Positions 24,276-32,019 of a stretch of DNA of 64,000 nucleotides are shown in pieces. Below the pieces are notes generated by a model. The model was not told where the DNA came from. It was given only the letters and a program-made list of their open reading frames with translations, and did not search any database. The position numbers and the translations under genes are program-made. The DNA is taken from positions 124,001 to 188,000 of the forward strand of contig NZ_JBLWTL010000001.1 of NCBI RefSeq assembly GCF_048270095.1, read 5' to 3'. The DNA comes from Maricaulis sp048270095 (lineage in GTDB: Bacteria; Pseudomonadota; Alphaproteobacteria; Caulobacterales; Maricaulaceae). Every line of letters begins with the position of its first letter. Position 1 is the stretch's first letter.

Positions 24276-25592
24276 CTATTTCCCGATACAAAACTGGCTG
24301 AAAACCCGGTCGAGAATATCCTCGACATCAACCCGGCCAGTCAGCGATCCCAGGGCTCGCACCGCAAGTCGGGCATCCTCACCCGCCAATTCCGGGGCAT
24401 CGGCGAGCCGCTCCCGGCAACGGACCAGGGCGTTCTGCGCTGCTTCCACCGCCTGGCGATGGCGAGCGCGGCTGAGCGCCGGCAGTTCGCGCGCGCCCAG
24501 ACGTTCGCGGACGATCGCTTCGATGCGCGCTTCCAGGGCATCAATCCCGGCGCCGGTGCTGGCGCTGACCCGGAACCCCGACCCGCCCTTCAGATCCGGC
24601 ACGAGATCGCGCTTGTTCAGGACCAGCAAGTCCCCATCCAGCAGACGGCCCTTCAAATCGAGCAATTCAGCCTGGGACCGGGCGTCAGCGACACCAATCC
24701 GCAGATCCGCATGCTCCGCCCGGTCGAGCGCCCGGCGCACACCCTCCGCCTCAATGGCATCAACGGCTTCGCGGAGCCCGGCCGTATCGCTGATCACCAC
24801 CGGAAAACCCGCCATGGTCAGCCGCACTTCGACAATATCGCGCGTCGTACCGGGGATATCGGTCACAATCGCTGCGTCCCGACCGGCCAGCCGGTTGAGC
24901 AGGCTCGACTTGCCGGCATTGGGCGCACCAATCAAGGCAATCGAAAACCCGTTTCGCACGCGTTCGCCACGTCGGCCGTCAGCCAAATGCATCTCGATCG
25001 AGCTGAGCAAAGCCGAAACCGGCTCATAGGCGCGATGCGACAAGGCGTCGGGCACATCCGCTTCATCGGGAAAATCAATCTCGCCCTCAATCGAGGCGAG
25101 CACCGCAATCAAGGCCTCACGCCAGCCCTCATAGAGAAGCTTCAACGAGCCCGACATCTGCGCCAGCGCCTGTTTGCGCTGCCCCTCGGTCTCGGCCTCG
25201 ATCAGGTCTGCCAGGCCTTCGGCTTCCGTCAGATCGAGCTTGTCATTTTCAAAGGCGCGCCGGGTAAACTCACCGGCTTGCGCCAGCACGCCCCCGGCCG
25301 CATCGATCGCCCCGATGGCGCCATCGATCACCGCGGCACCGCCATGCAGATGAAGCTCGACGCAATCCTCACCGGTAAAACTGGCGGGGCCGGGAAACCA
25401 GAGCACAAGCGCCTGGTCAAACACGTCGCCATCCGGCGCCCGCAAATAACGCAGGCTCGCCTGGCGCGGCGCGGGAAGCGGTCCGCGCGCCAGAGCGGTC
25501 AGGATATCCCCGGATCGGGGCCCGGAAAGCCGCACGACGGCAACCCCGGACCGTCCAGGTGGGGTAGCGAGGGCATAGATAGTTGTTTTCAC
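24276..25592 (-). CDS. mnmE: tRNA modification GTPase MnmE (TrmE)
   Basis: A 438-residue protein in three parts: an N-terminal tetrahydrofolate-binding domain (TIYALATPPGRSGVAVVRLSGP), a helical domain and an inserted G domain with GAPNAGKSSLLN, DIPGTTRD and LNKRD. It ends in FCIGK, the conserved C-terminal C-x-G-K motif. It works with MnmG on tRNA wobble uridine. Translation starts at a GTG (25590-25592), four bases after the stop of the upstream DUF6489 gene, so the two are probably coupled. Confidence 0.98.
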   Translation of the reverse strand: MKTTIYALATPPGRSGVAVVRLSGPRSGDILTALARGPLPAPRQASLRYLRAPDGDVFDQALVLWFPGPASFTGEDCVELHLHGGAAVIDGAIGAIDAAGGVLAQAGEFTRRAFENDKLDLTEAEGLADLIEAETEGQRKQALAQMSGSLKLLYEGWREALIAVLASIEGEIDFPDEADVPDALSHRAYEPVSALLSSIEMHLADGRRGERVRNGFSIALIGAPNAGKSSLLNRLAGRDAAIVTDIPGTTRDIVEVRLTMAGFPVVISDTAGLREAVDAIEAEGVRRALDRAEHADLRIGVADARSQAELLDLKGRLLDGDLLVLNKRDLVPDLKGGSGFRVSASTGAGIDALEARIEAIVRERLGARELPALSRARHRQAVEAAQNALVRCRERLADAPELAGEDARLAVRALGSLTGRVDVEDILDRVFSQFCIGK

Positions 25593-25596
25593 GTGA

Positions 25597-25848
25597 CTAT
25601 TTCTTGTTCCCAGTAGCTGGTGTCACGGCCGCCTGGCGCATCAGATTCATGAAAGTATCGCTCATCTGTCCGCCATAGGTGGTCCATTGCCGCATCAGGG
25701 CATCGGGCTCAAGCGAGCCCATATTCGCCTCCATCCGGCGAATCATCTCTTCAGAAAAGCGTTCATTGAGCGCCGTCACATCCGGCAGGCCGAGAAAGGC
25801 CCGCGCCTCGGCCGGCGTGCAATCAATTTCAACATTGACCTTCATCAT
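25597..25848 (-). CDS. DUF6489-family small protein
   Basis: An 83-residue protein. MKVNVEIDCTPAEARAFLGLPDV, followed by two predicted helices (ERFSEEMIRRMEANMG and TFMNLMRQAA), matches a short alphaproteobacterial family annotated DUF6489. It has no signal peptide. GGGAG lies just upstream of two adjacent ATGs (25848 and 25845); the second has better spacing. It sits upstream of mnmE with a 4-bp gap. The function is unknown. Confidence 0.82.
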   Translation of the reverse strand: MMKVNVEIDCTPAEARAFLGLPDVTALNERFSEEMIRRMEANMGSLEPDALMRQWTTYGGQMSDTFMNLMRQAAVTPATGNKK

Positions 25849-25898
25849 GATCTCCCAAAATATTCTACTCAGCTTATCGCATGAAATGGAGGCACGCC

Positions 25899-26597
25899 AT
25901 GAGTGGCCAGGACATAGAGATCGAATCTGACGATGGCAATTTCTCGGCCTATCTCGCTGTACCTGCTTCAGGTAGCGGCCCCGGCGTCCTCGTCCTGCAG
26001 GAAATTTTCGGCGTCAACGCCTCCATGCGGGCCATTTCGGACTGGCTCGCGGCGGAGGGCTTCACAGCCCTGTGCCCGGACTTGTTCTGGAGAATTGAGC
26101 CCGGAATCCAGATCACCGACAAGACCGAAGCCGAACTCAACCGCGCCTTTGAACTCTTCGGTCTGTTCAACCAGGACACCGGATTGCAGGATATTCGCAC
26201 CAGCCTGTCCGCATTGCGCAGCCTCGACGCCTGTACCGGGAAGGCCGGCGCACTTGGCTATTGTCTCGGCGGACTACTGGCCTACCGAACCGCCTGCCAC
26301 ACGGACAGCGATGCCAGCGTCGGCTATTACGGCGTCAGCATCGAGGACAGGCTTGCCGAGGCGGCCGGGCTCAGCGCGCCCCTGATGCTACACATTGCCG
26401 GCGCCGATCAATTCGTCCCGCCAGCAGCCCAGACCCGTCTGCATGAGGGCCTCGGTTCAAATCCGCTCATCACCCTGCATGATTATCCAGGCAAGGAACA
26501 CGCTTTCGCACGTCCCGGCGGAAAACATTACGCTGCTGAAAGCGCAGGGCTCGCCAATCAACGCACGCTGGACTTTCTCCACCGTCATCTGGATTGA
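25899..26597 (+). CDS. Dienelactone hydrolase family protein
   Basis: A 232-residue alpha/beta hydrolase. The nucleophile sits in GALGYCLGGLLAYRTA (cysteine in place of serine, as in dienelactone hydrolases). The acid lies in a later loop (HIAGADQFVPP) and the histidine in GKEHAFARPGG. Members hydrolyse lactone or ester bonds; the substrate is not evident. GGAGG about 6 bp upstream fixes the start at ATG 25899. It is divergent from the DUF6489-mnmE block and convergent with the GST gene. Confidence 0.9.
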   Translation: MSGQDIEIESDDGNFSAYLAVPASGSGPGVLVLQEIFGVNASMRAISDWLAAEGFTALCPDLFWRIEPGIQITDKTEAELNRAFELFGLFNQDTGLQDIRTSLSALRSLDACTGKAGALGYCLGGLLAYRTACHTDSDASVGYYGVSIEDRLAEAAGLSAPLMLHIAGADQFVPPAAQTRLHEGLGSNPLITLHDYPGKEHAFARPGGKHYAAESAGLANQRTLDFLHRHLD

Positions 26598-26623
26598 GCG
26601 AGCCGGGCGCGAAACCGGAAGCG

Positions 26624-27256
26624 CTAGTCCCTCGAACTCGCGATCGCCCAGCCTTCACGCGCCGTCATACGATCAAAATAGGCTTTCAGATTGTCCGGCG
26701 CGTCCCCGAATTCACGGATCAATTTGAGAAGATAGAACATATAGATCATTGAGATATCGGCCGCCGTGAAGCGATCTCCGGCGATGAATTCCCGATCCGC
26801 AATACCGTGTTCAGAGGCAAAGCCGAGCAATTTCCCCGTTTCATGCCGCGCCCAGGCCGCCAGGTTTGGATCCCGCTTGCCCTCAGGCAAAAGCTGGGTG
26901 TGAGCCAGCAGGAGCGAGACCGCCATGGTCATCCCGCTCTCGCCAAAATTCAGCCAGTGCAGATAGCGGCCATAATCCGCTTCATCCGGCCTGATCTCGC
27001 ACGCACTCGGGCCATAGCGCCCCAGCAGATATTGCATGATCGCGATGGAATCGAGCACGACCTCATCGCCGTCCTGCAGCGCCGGAACCTTCCGCAAGGG
27101 GTGGATCAGCCCATAGGTCTCATCCCCGGCCGGACGTGTCGCAAATTGCACGGTGTGCAAATGATAGGGCAGCTGCATCTCTTCCAGCAGCCAACGCACA
27201 CGGATGGACCGGGTTTGCGGGGCATGAAAAAGCGTCAAATCGGGTTTGCGCGACAC
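26624..27256 (-). CDS. Glutathione S-transferase family protein
   Basis: A 210-residue cytosolic GST. The N-terminal thioredoxin-like domain begins LTLFHAPQTRSIRVRWLLEEM and contains KVPALQDGDEVVLDSIAIMQYL, the cis-proline and glutathione-binding D/S. The C-terminal helical domain has the N-capping segment FIAGDRFTAADISMIYMF. I chose GTG 27256 as the start because a GGAGG lies 8 bp upstream. The substrate is unknown. It lies downstream of rho, separated by an intrinsic terminator. Confidence 0.9.
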   Translation of the reverse strand: MSRKPDLTLFHAPQTRSIRVRWLLEEMQLPYHLHTVQFATRPAGDETYGLIHPLRKVPALQDGDEVVLDSIAIMQYLLGRYGPSACEIRPDEADYGRYLHWLNFGESGMTMAVSLLLAHTQLLPEGKRDPNLAAWARHETGKLLGFASEHGIADREFIAGDRFTAADISMIYMFYLLKLIREFGDAPDNLKAYFDRMTAREGWAIASSRD

Positions 27257-27403
27257 AGGACAATCCTCCAGAAAACTCAGACCGGATCCAAGCGCCAATC
27301 AGGCACCAAGCCCAGCCCAAAGTTTCGTATCGCTGTGATCCGCGATCCGCTCCGAAACAGCCGCGCGCCAGACACCTGGGTGTGCCCGGCTCGGATACAG
27401 ACA

Positions 27404-27442
27404 CAAAAAAACCCGCCAGAACAACCATCTGGCGGGCTTTTT
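27404..27442 (-). terminator. Rho-independent terminator downstream of rho (bidirectional)
   Basis: CCCGCCAGA (27412-27420) and TCTGGCGGG (27428-27436) form a 9-bp stem. On the minus strand, seven A bases at 27404-27410 read as a U run directly after the stem, ending the rho transcript. On the plus strand CTTTTT follows, so the element could stop transcription in both directions. Confidence 0.9.
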
Positions 27443-27459
27443 GTCAGTTGATGACAGGG

Positions 27460-28764
27460 TCAGGTATTCATTGAATCGAAGAATTCGTCATTGGTTTTGG
27501 TTTGACGCAGTTTCTCGAGCAGGAATTCGATCGCGTCCTGGGCACCCATCGGATTGAGGATGCGGCGCAGGACATACATCTTCTGGAGCTGAGACTTGTC
27601 GACCAGAAGCTCCTCTTTCCGGGTGCCGGATTTGAGAATGTCGATCGCCGGGAAGACGCGCTTGTCGGCCACCTTGCGGTCGAGCACGATTTCCGAATTG
27701 CCCGTGCCCTTGAACTCTTCGAAGATCACTTCGTCCATCCGGCTGCCGGTATCGATCAGTGCCGTCGCGATAATGGTCAGCGAGCCGCCATGCTCGATAT
27801 TGCGGGCCGCGCCGAAGAAACGCTTCGGACGTTGCAGTGCGTTGGCGTCCACACCGCCCGTCAGCACCTTGCCAGAGCTCGGAACGACTGTGTTGTAGGC
27901 CCGGCCAAGGCGGGTGATGGAATCGAGCAGGATGACGACGTCACGGCCGTGTTCGACTAGGCGTTTCGCTTTCTCGATCACCATTTCGGCGACCTGGACG
28001 TGGCGCGTCGCCGGTTCATCGAAGGTCGAGGAAATAACCTCACCCTTCACGGTACGCTGCATATCGGTGACTTCTTCCGGACGCTCATCGATGAGCAGGA
28101 CCATCAGATAACAATCGGGATGATTGGTCTCGATCGCATTGGCGATATTCTGAAGCAGGACAGTCTTGCCGGTGCGAGGCGGCGCGACAATCAGGCCGCG
28201 CTGGCCCTTGCCGAGCGGCGCCACGATATCGATCACCCGGCCCGAACGATCCTTGACCGTCGGATCGGCCAACTCAATGACGAAGCGGGATTCGGGGTAG
28301 AGCGGCGTCAGATTGTCGAAATGCACCTTGTGACGGGCGCTTTCAGGGTCCTGGAAATTGATTGTGCTGATCTTCAGCAGCGCGAAATAGCGTTCGCCAT
28401 CGCGTGGACTGCGGATTTCGCCCTCAACCGTGTCGCCGGTACGCAGACCGAATTTGCGGATCTGGGTTGGCGAAACGTAGATATCATCCGGTCCGGCGAG
28501 ATAATTGGCCTCTGGTGAGCGCAGGAAGCCGAAACCATCCTGCAGCACTTCCAGAACACCGCCACCATGGATCTCGACGCCGCGTTCGGCGAAGGCCTTG
28601 AGGATGGCAAACATCATCGCCTGTTTGCGCAGCGAAGACGCGTTCTCGATTTCCAGCGCTTCCGCGAATTCGAGCAATTCGGTCGGCTTTTTGAGTTTCA
28701 GGTCCTGAAGCGTCATGCGCTCCAGGCCTTCGAGCAATGCCGGCGTGGTTGTTTGGTCGGTCAT
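27460..28764 (-). CDS. rho: Transcription termination factor Rho
   Basis: A 434-residue hexameric RNA helicase. The N-terminal Rho domain (LKKPTELLEFAEALEIENASSLRKQ) is followed by the cold-shock-like RNA-binding domain (GVLEVLQDGFGFLRSPEANYLAGPDDIYVSPTQIRKFGLR) and the ATPase core, with Walker A GLIVAPPRTGKTVLLQ and Walker B VVILLDSITRLGRAYN. The ATG at 28764 is chosen over a TTG two codons upstream. It unwinds nascent RNA to end transcription. It is transcribed away from the hem genes' side of the origin, with a 244-bp gap upstream. Confidence 0.99.
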   Translation of the reverse strand: MTDQTTTPALLEGLERMTLQDLKLKKPTELLEFAEALEIENASSLRKQAMMFAILKAFAERGVEIHGGGVLEVLQDGFGFLRSPEANYLAGPDDIYVSPTQIRKFGLRTGDTVEGEIRSPRDGERYFALLKISTINFQDPESARHKVHFDNLTPLYPESRFVIELADPTVKDRSGRVIDIVAPLGKGQRGLIVAPPRTGKTVLLQNIANAIETNHPDCYLMVLLIDERPEEVTDMQRTVKGEVISSTFDEPATRHVQVAEMVIEKAKRLVEHGRDVVILLDSITRLGRAYNTVVPSSGKVLTGGVDANALQRPKRFFGAARNIEHGGSLTIIATALIDTGSRMDEVIFEEFKGTGNSEIVLDRKVADKRVFPAIDILKSGTRKEELLVDKSQLQKMYVLRRILNPMGAQDAIEFLLEKLRQTKTNDEFFDSMNT

Positions 28765-29008
28765 GATCAATCTGTTTTTTCAGGCAGGGGAAACCAATTC
28801 CCGGACGGGAACAGGCTGAAACAAGCAAGTCGGGTGCCAAAAGAGTATGGGCCCGATGAGTGAGGATTGGCCAAGCGCGCCATGTTTTGCGCTGGCTTGA
28901 CCGAGCAGGAGAGGATCCACGTGTGGATTCACAGAAGAATTGCCACGCTGAAGCCCGACCGTCAAGCACACCGGCGAGCCTGCCCACCCAGCGCCAAGAG
29001 TTTACGCT

Positions 29009-29464
29009 CTAGCGCAAGGCCACAACGGCAATCAGCACGATCAGGATGGCCGCAAGAAACGGCATCTCGTTGAGAATTCGGTATGAGCGGTCGGACCACT
29101 CATTCGTGCCGGTCTGAAAACGCTTGTATCGCAGGGCCAGAACATGGTGGAGGCCCGTCATGACAGAAACCAGCACGAATTTCCCCATCCATGCCAGGCT
29201 GAGAAAGACGGTCCAGCTGCCGGCACGCTCGGCATTCGCCCAGACCAACAGAACACCGAAAATCCAGACCGCAATCATGGCCGGATTCATGATGAGTTTC
29301 AGCAGGCGGGTTTCCTGAAGCCTGAGCGTTGTATCGAGCTCGCCATCGGGAATAGCGGCGCAATGATAGACAAACAGGCGAGGCAGATAGAGCAGTCCCG
29401 CCATCCAGGCGATGACGGCCAGGATATGTAGCGCTCGTAACCAGTCATAAGCGGCTAGGATCAT
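29009..29464 (-). CDS. hemJ: Protoporphyrinogen oxidase HemJ
   Basis: A 151-residue membrane protein with four hydrophobic helices. The conserved histidine early (YDWLRALHILAVIAWMAGLLYLPRLFVYH), R-L-L-K in helix two and WMGKFVLVSVMTGLHH identify HemJ, the CopD-like enzyme that oxidises protoporphyrinogen IX in many alphaproteobacteria in place of HemG/HemY. It lies between rho and hemH, so three haem genes (hemE, hemH, hemJ) run together on the minus strand. Confidence 0.93.
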   Translation of the reverse strand: MILAAYDWLRALHILAVIAWMAGLLYLPRLFVYHCAAIPDGELDTTLRLQETRLLKLIMNPAMIAVWIFGVLLVWANAERAGSWTVFLSLAWMGKFVLVSVMTGLHHVLALRYKRFQTGTNEWSDRSYRILNEMPFLAAILIVLIAVVALR

Positions 29465-29470
29465 GACGAA

Positions 29471-30514
29471 CTAGGCTTCCTTTGGTGCCATCGGGCATGC
29501 CGGGCATGCGACTGGACAGAGGCGTTGACCACCCGGAGGCCCGAGCCGCGTTGGAGCCGACATGGCGCCGGCAATGATATTGGCCAGCGCATCAATGAAT
29601 TGGGGTGCCGTTCCCAGGGCAGGCACTCTTGTGTAGCTGCTCACGCCGCTTTCCTGGGCAAGCTCGCCATATTCCTCGTCCAGCTCGACCAGGGTTTCGA
29701 TGTGGTCGGACACGAAGGCAATCGGGGTCAGCAGGATCGCCTTGCCATCGCTGCCCGCCTGGCGGACGGCATCATCGGTCGATGGTCCGATCCATTTCAG
29801 CGGGCCGACGCGGCTCTGATAGCAAACCTGCCAGTCGGCCAATTCAGGCAGCAAGGCTGCAACAGCGCTGGCGGTCTGCTCGATTTGCCATTGATAGGGG
29901 TCGCCCGCCGCTATCACTTTTTCCGGCAAACCATGGGCAGAAAACAGCAAGCGGGTGTTTTCCGGCCGGCCGGCGGCCTCCCAACTGGCCCGGATCAGTT
30001 CAGCATGGGCTTCAATGAATCCGGTTTCGATCGGATAGCAACAAACCGTATGGGTTTCAGGCCCACCAGCCTTTCGCCATGCGCCCAGTGAAGACCCGGT
30101 CGTGGTCGTGGAAAAATGCGGATAGAGCGGCAGCAAAACCGTTTCGTCCGGCTGCCAGCCAGCCACCTCTTGCGCCACGTCTTCGGTCAAGGGGTGCCAA
30201 TAACGCATGGCTGGCCAGATCCGGATTTCACGGTCCGGAAAGCGCTCCGCCATCAAGGGGGCCAAAGCCTCGATCTGCCGAAGTGTTTCCGGCACGAGCG
30301 GTGATCCACCGCCCATTTTCGCGTAATTCGCGCGCGCTGACTTGGCCCGCAGGGTCGAAATCATCCAGGCCAGAAACTGCCGGACCGGTGTTGGCGCGCC
30401 GATAATAGCCGGATCCCGAAACAGATTGCGCAGGAATGGCTTTACCGCCTCGGGTCCATCGGGTCCGCCCAGATTGAACAGCACGATTGCCAGTTTTTTC
30501 TGCGTCTTGGCCAT
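29471..30514 (-). CDS. hemH: Ferrochelatase
   Basis: A 347-residue protein. VLFNLGGPDGPEAVKPFLRNLF starts the fold, LLFSAHGLPEKV contains the catalytic histidine, and a glutamate-rich segment (HIETLVELDEEY) supplies metal handling. It inserts iron into protoporphyrin IX. The short C-terminal tail has several cysteines (CPVACPACP), as in ferrochelatases that may carry a [2Fe-2S] cluster. I prefer ATG 30514 (GGAG 6 bp upstream); ATG 30529 is also possible. Confidence 0.96.
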   Translation of the reverse strand: MAKTQKKLAIVLFNLGGPDGPEAVKPFLRNLFRDPAIIGAPTPVRQFLAWMISTLRAKSARANYAKMGGGSPLVPETLRQIEALAPLMAERFPDREIRIWPAMRYWHPLTEDVAQEVAGWQPDETVLLPLYPHFSTTTTGSSLGAWRKAGGPETHTVCCYPIETGFIEAHAELIRASWEAAGRPENTRLLFSAHGLPEKVIAAGDPYQWQIEQTASAVAALLPELADWQVCYQSRVGPLKWIGPSTDDAVRQAGSDGKAILLTPIAFVSDHIETLVELDEEYGELAQESGVSSYTRVPALGTAPQFIDALANIIAGAMSAPTRLGPPGGQRLCPVACPACPMAPKEA

Positions 30515-30540
30515 TTTCAACTCCGTCATCCGGCCGGACC

Positions 30541-31578
30541 TCAGGCGGATCGCCGGATCCGCGCCAGCAATTGCTCGACATGCGCGACCGGCACGTCCGG
30601 TGTGATGCCGTGACCGAGATTGAAGATATGCGGCCGTCCAGCCCAGGCTTCAAGCAAGCGGTCGACTTCGCTGTCGAGCATCGCTCCGCCGGCGCGTAGG
30701 ACGGACGGGTCCAGATGCCCCTGGACCGGCAAATTATCTGGCAGAACCGAGCGCGCCCATTCAGGTTGAACCGCGGTGTCCAGCGCCAGTGCTGTAACAC
30801 CGGTTTCGCGCGCATAACGCGGGTAGAGCGTTCCGGCACCGCGCGGAAAACCGATGATCGGAACATCAATTCCGGCAGCGCGGACCTGGTCGATAATCCG
30901 CCGTGTCGGTCGAATAATCACGCGTTCGAACAAGGGTTCCGGCAGACCTTCCGCCCAGCTGTCGAACAGTTTCAGCACTTCGGCGCCAGCATTGGCCTGC
31001 ATGATGAGATATTCAGCCGTCGCATCGGCAATCCGGTCGAGCATGCCATCGAAGGCAATCGGGTCGCTCCAGGCCGCGACGCGGGTTGCATAGCGATCCT
31101 TCGATCCGCCGCCCTCGACCATGTAGGTCGCAACGGTCCAGGGTGAGCCGGCAAAGCCGATCAGCGTGGTGTTGTCGGGCAATTGAGGTTTGACCAGCCG
31201 CAAGGTCTCACCAATCGGTGCCAGGACCTCGGCAACACGCCCCTGGGTCAAACCCTCGAATTCTGCCGGATTGAACGGCTCGAGCTTTGGGCCCTCTCCA
31301 GTGACGAACCAGACCTTGCGACCCAGTGCGATCGGGATCAGCAAAATGTCCGCAAACATGATGGCTGCATCGAATCCGAAGCGCCGGATCGGCTGCAGCG
31401 TCACTTCGGCAGCGAGTTCCGGGGTGAAGCAGAATTCAATGAAATTGGCTGCTTTTGACCGGACCTGGCGATATTCTGCCAGATAACGGCCGGCTTGCCG
31501 CATCAGCCACACAGGTGGTGGTGTGCGGGTCTCGCCGGCGAGAACGGCGAGCAGGGGTTTTTGGGGCGAGCGTGTCAT
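30541..31578 (-). CDS. hemE: Uroporphyrinogen decarboxylase
   Basis: A 345-residue TIM-barrel enzyme. PPVWLMRQAGRYLAEYR and the segment GFAGSPWTVATYMVEGGGSKD are diagnostic. It removes four carboxyl groups from uroporphyrinogen III in haem synthesis. hemE beside the replication origin is a known feature of Caulobacter, where its promoter overlaps Cori; here hemE likewise abuts the 441-bp origin-like gap (31579-32019). hemH follows within about 30 bp. Confidence 0.98.
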   Translation of the reverse strand: MTRSPQKPLLAVLAGETRTPPPVWLMRQAGRYLAEYRQVRSKAANFIEFCFTPELAAEVTLQPIRRFGFDAAIMFADILLIPIALGRKVWFVTGEGPKLEPFNPAEFEGLTQGRVAEVLAPIGETLRLVKPQLPDNTTLIGFAGSPWTVATYMVEGGGSKDRYATRVAAWSDPIAFDGMLDRIADATAEYLIMQANAGAEVLKLFDSWAEGLPEPLFERVIIRPTRRIIDQVRAAGIDVPIIGFPRGAGTLYPRYARETGVTALALDTAVQPEWARSVLPDNLPVQGHLDPSVLRAGGAMLDSEVDRLLEAWAGRPHIFNLGHGITPDVPVAHVEQLLARIRRSA

Positions 31579-31629
31579 TGGGCCTGATTAGTCTTCTCTG
31601 CCCGATCATTCAATGCGGCGCTTTCACCC

Positions 31630-31663
31630 ATATATATATATGTTTTTTTATAGTGATAATTGT
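31630..31663. other. AT-rich block, possible DNA unwinding element
   Basis: About 31 of 34 bases are A or T in an otherwise GC-rich genome, beginning with a TA-repeat run and a seven-T tract. It sits on the hemE side of the origin gap, where duplex opening would be expected. Confidence 0.55.
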
Positions 31664-31691
31664 AGGACCGTGAATGTCGTGAACTCAGAAA

Positions 31692-31714
31692 CTTATCCGG
31701 TCATACCGGACAAG
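31692..31714. repeat. Dyad in origin region
   Basis: CTTATCCGGT (31692-31701), a CAT spacer, and ACCGGACAAG (31705-31714) form an inverted repeat with one mismatch. The central CCGG-TCATA-CCGG pattern recurs in the larger dyad at 31900-31938. Confidence 0.6.
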
Positions 31715-31869
31715 TCTTTCCCCGTTAATCAGGTGCCTGCATGCCTCTGTTGGTAACGCGGAAAAATTCGCTGAATCATTAAAAAACAGCGATTTAGGCG
31801 AGATACATATGTTGAATTCTTTGTGAAATCTTGTTCAAATAGCGCCGGTAAATCCAGGTTATCAGACGG

Positions 31870-31909
31870 TTTTTCACAGGGCTACCATTGTGGATAGACG
31901 TGTGGGTAG
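31870..31909. promoter_or_regulatory. Cluster of DnaA-box-like 9-mers
   Basis: Against TTATNCACA there are three near-matches. TTTTTCACA lies on the plus strand at 31870-31878 (one mismatch). CTATCCACA lies on the minus strand at 31889-31897 (one mismatch). CTACCCACA lies on the minus strand at 31901-31909 (two mismatches). None is perfect, which is common in alphaproteobacterial origins. Confidence 0.5.
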
Positions 31910-31938
31910 TACCGGGTCATACCCGGTGAAACCCACAC
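31900..31938. repeat. Large nested dyad in origin region
   Basis: Outer arms GTGTGGGT (31900-31907) and ACCCACAC (31931-31938) match perfectly. Inner arms ACCGGGT (31911-31917) and ACCCGGT (31921-31927) also match perfectly around a CAT centre. Only two 3-base internal bulges (AGT and GAA) interrupt a 15-bp pairing. The left outer arm overlaps a DnaA-box-like 9-mer. Confidence 0.85.
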
Positions 31939-31941
31939 TCC

Positions 31942-31961
31942 AGCGATCCGGAACGATCGCT
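31942..31961. repeat. Third dyad in origin region
   Basis: AGCGATC (31942-31948) and GATCGCT (31955-31961) are perfect inverted arms around CGGAAC, immediately after the large nested dyad. Confidence 0.6.
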
Positions 31962-31981
31962 TGGGGAAAATCGCCATACTT

Positions 31982-31997
31982 GTTAACAATTCGTAAA
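31982..31997 (-). promoter_or_regulatory. CtrA-box-like motif at origin/PDRP promoter
   Basis: Read on the minus strand the sequence is TTTA, seven bases, TTAAC, one mismatch from the full CtrA pattern TTAA-N7-TTAAC. It lies 23 bp before the PDRP start codon. CtrA sites control replication at the Caulobacter origin, which makes the location suggestive; a single near-match is weak evidence. Confidence 0.35.
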
Positions 31998-32019
31998 CAT
32001 CTTCGAGGCCCCGATCATC

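Larger units (their letters stand above)
31579..32019. other. Candidate chromosomal replication origin (oriC)
   Basis: This is the only long gene-free gap between the divergent hemE and PDRP genes, the same position as Cori in Caulobacter. It holds a 34-bp AT-rich block (31630-31663, including a run of TA repeats), a second AT-rich stretch (about 31750-31850), three DnaA-box-like 9-mers within 40 bp (31870-31909), a large nested dyad (31900-31938), two smaller dyads and a CtrA-like motif (31982-31997). Genes on both sides are read away from it. No gene is supported inside. The assignment rests on synteny plus these motifs. Confidence 0.82.

Noticed and set aside
25585..25600. CACGTG core at the mnmE start, possible fourth parS
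   Set aside because: Only the core and part of the left arm match; the right arm (ACTAT) does not fit AAACA.
28912..28930. CACGTG within a partly palindromic sequence upstream of rho
   Set aside because: Flanks (GATC/TGGAT) do not match parS arms.
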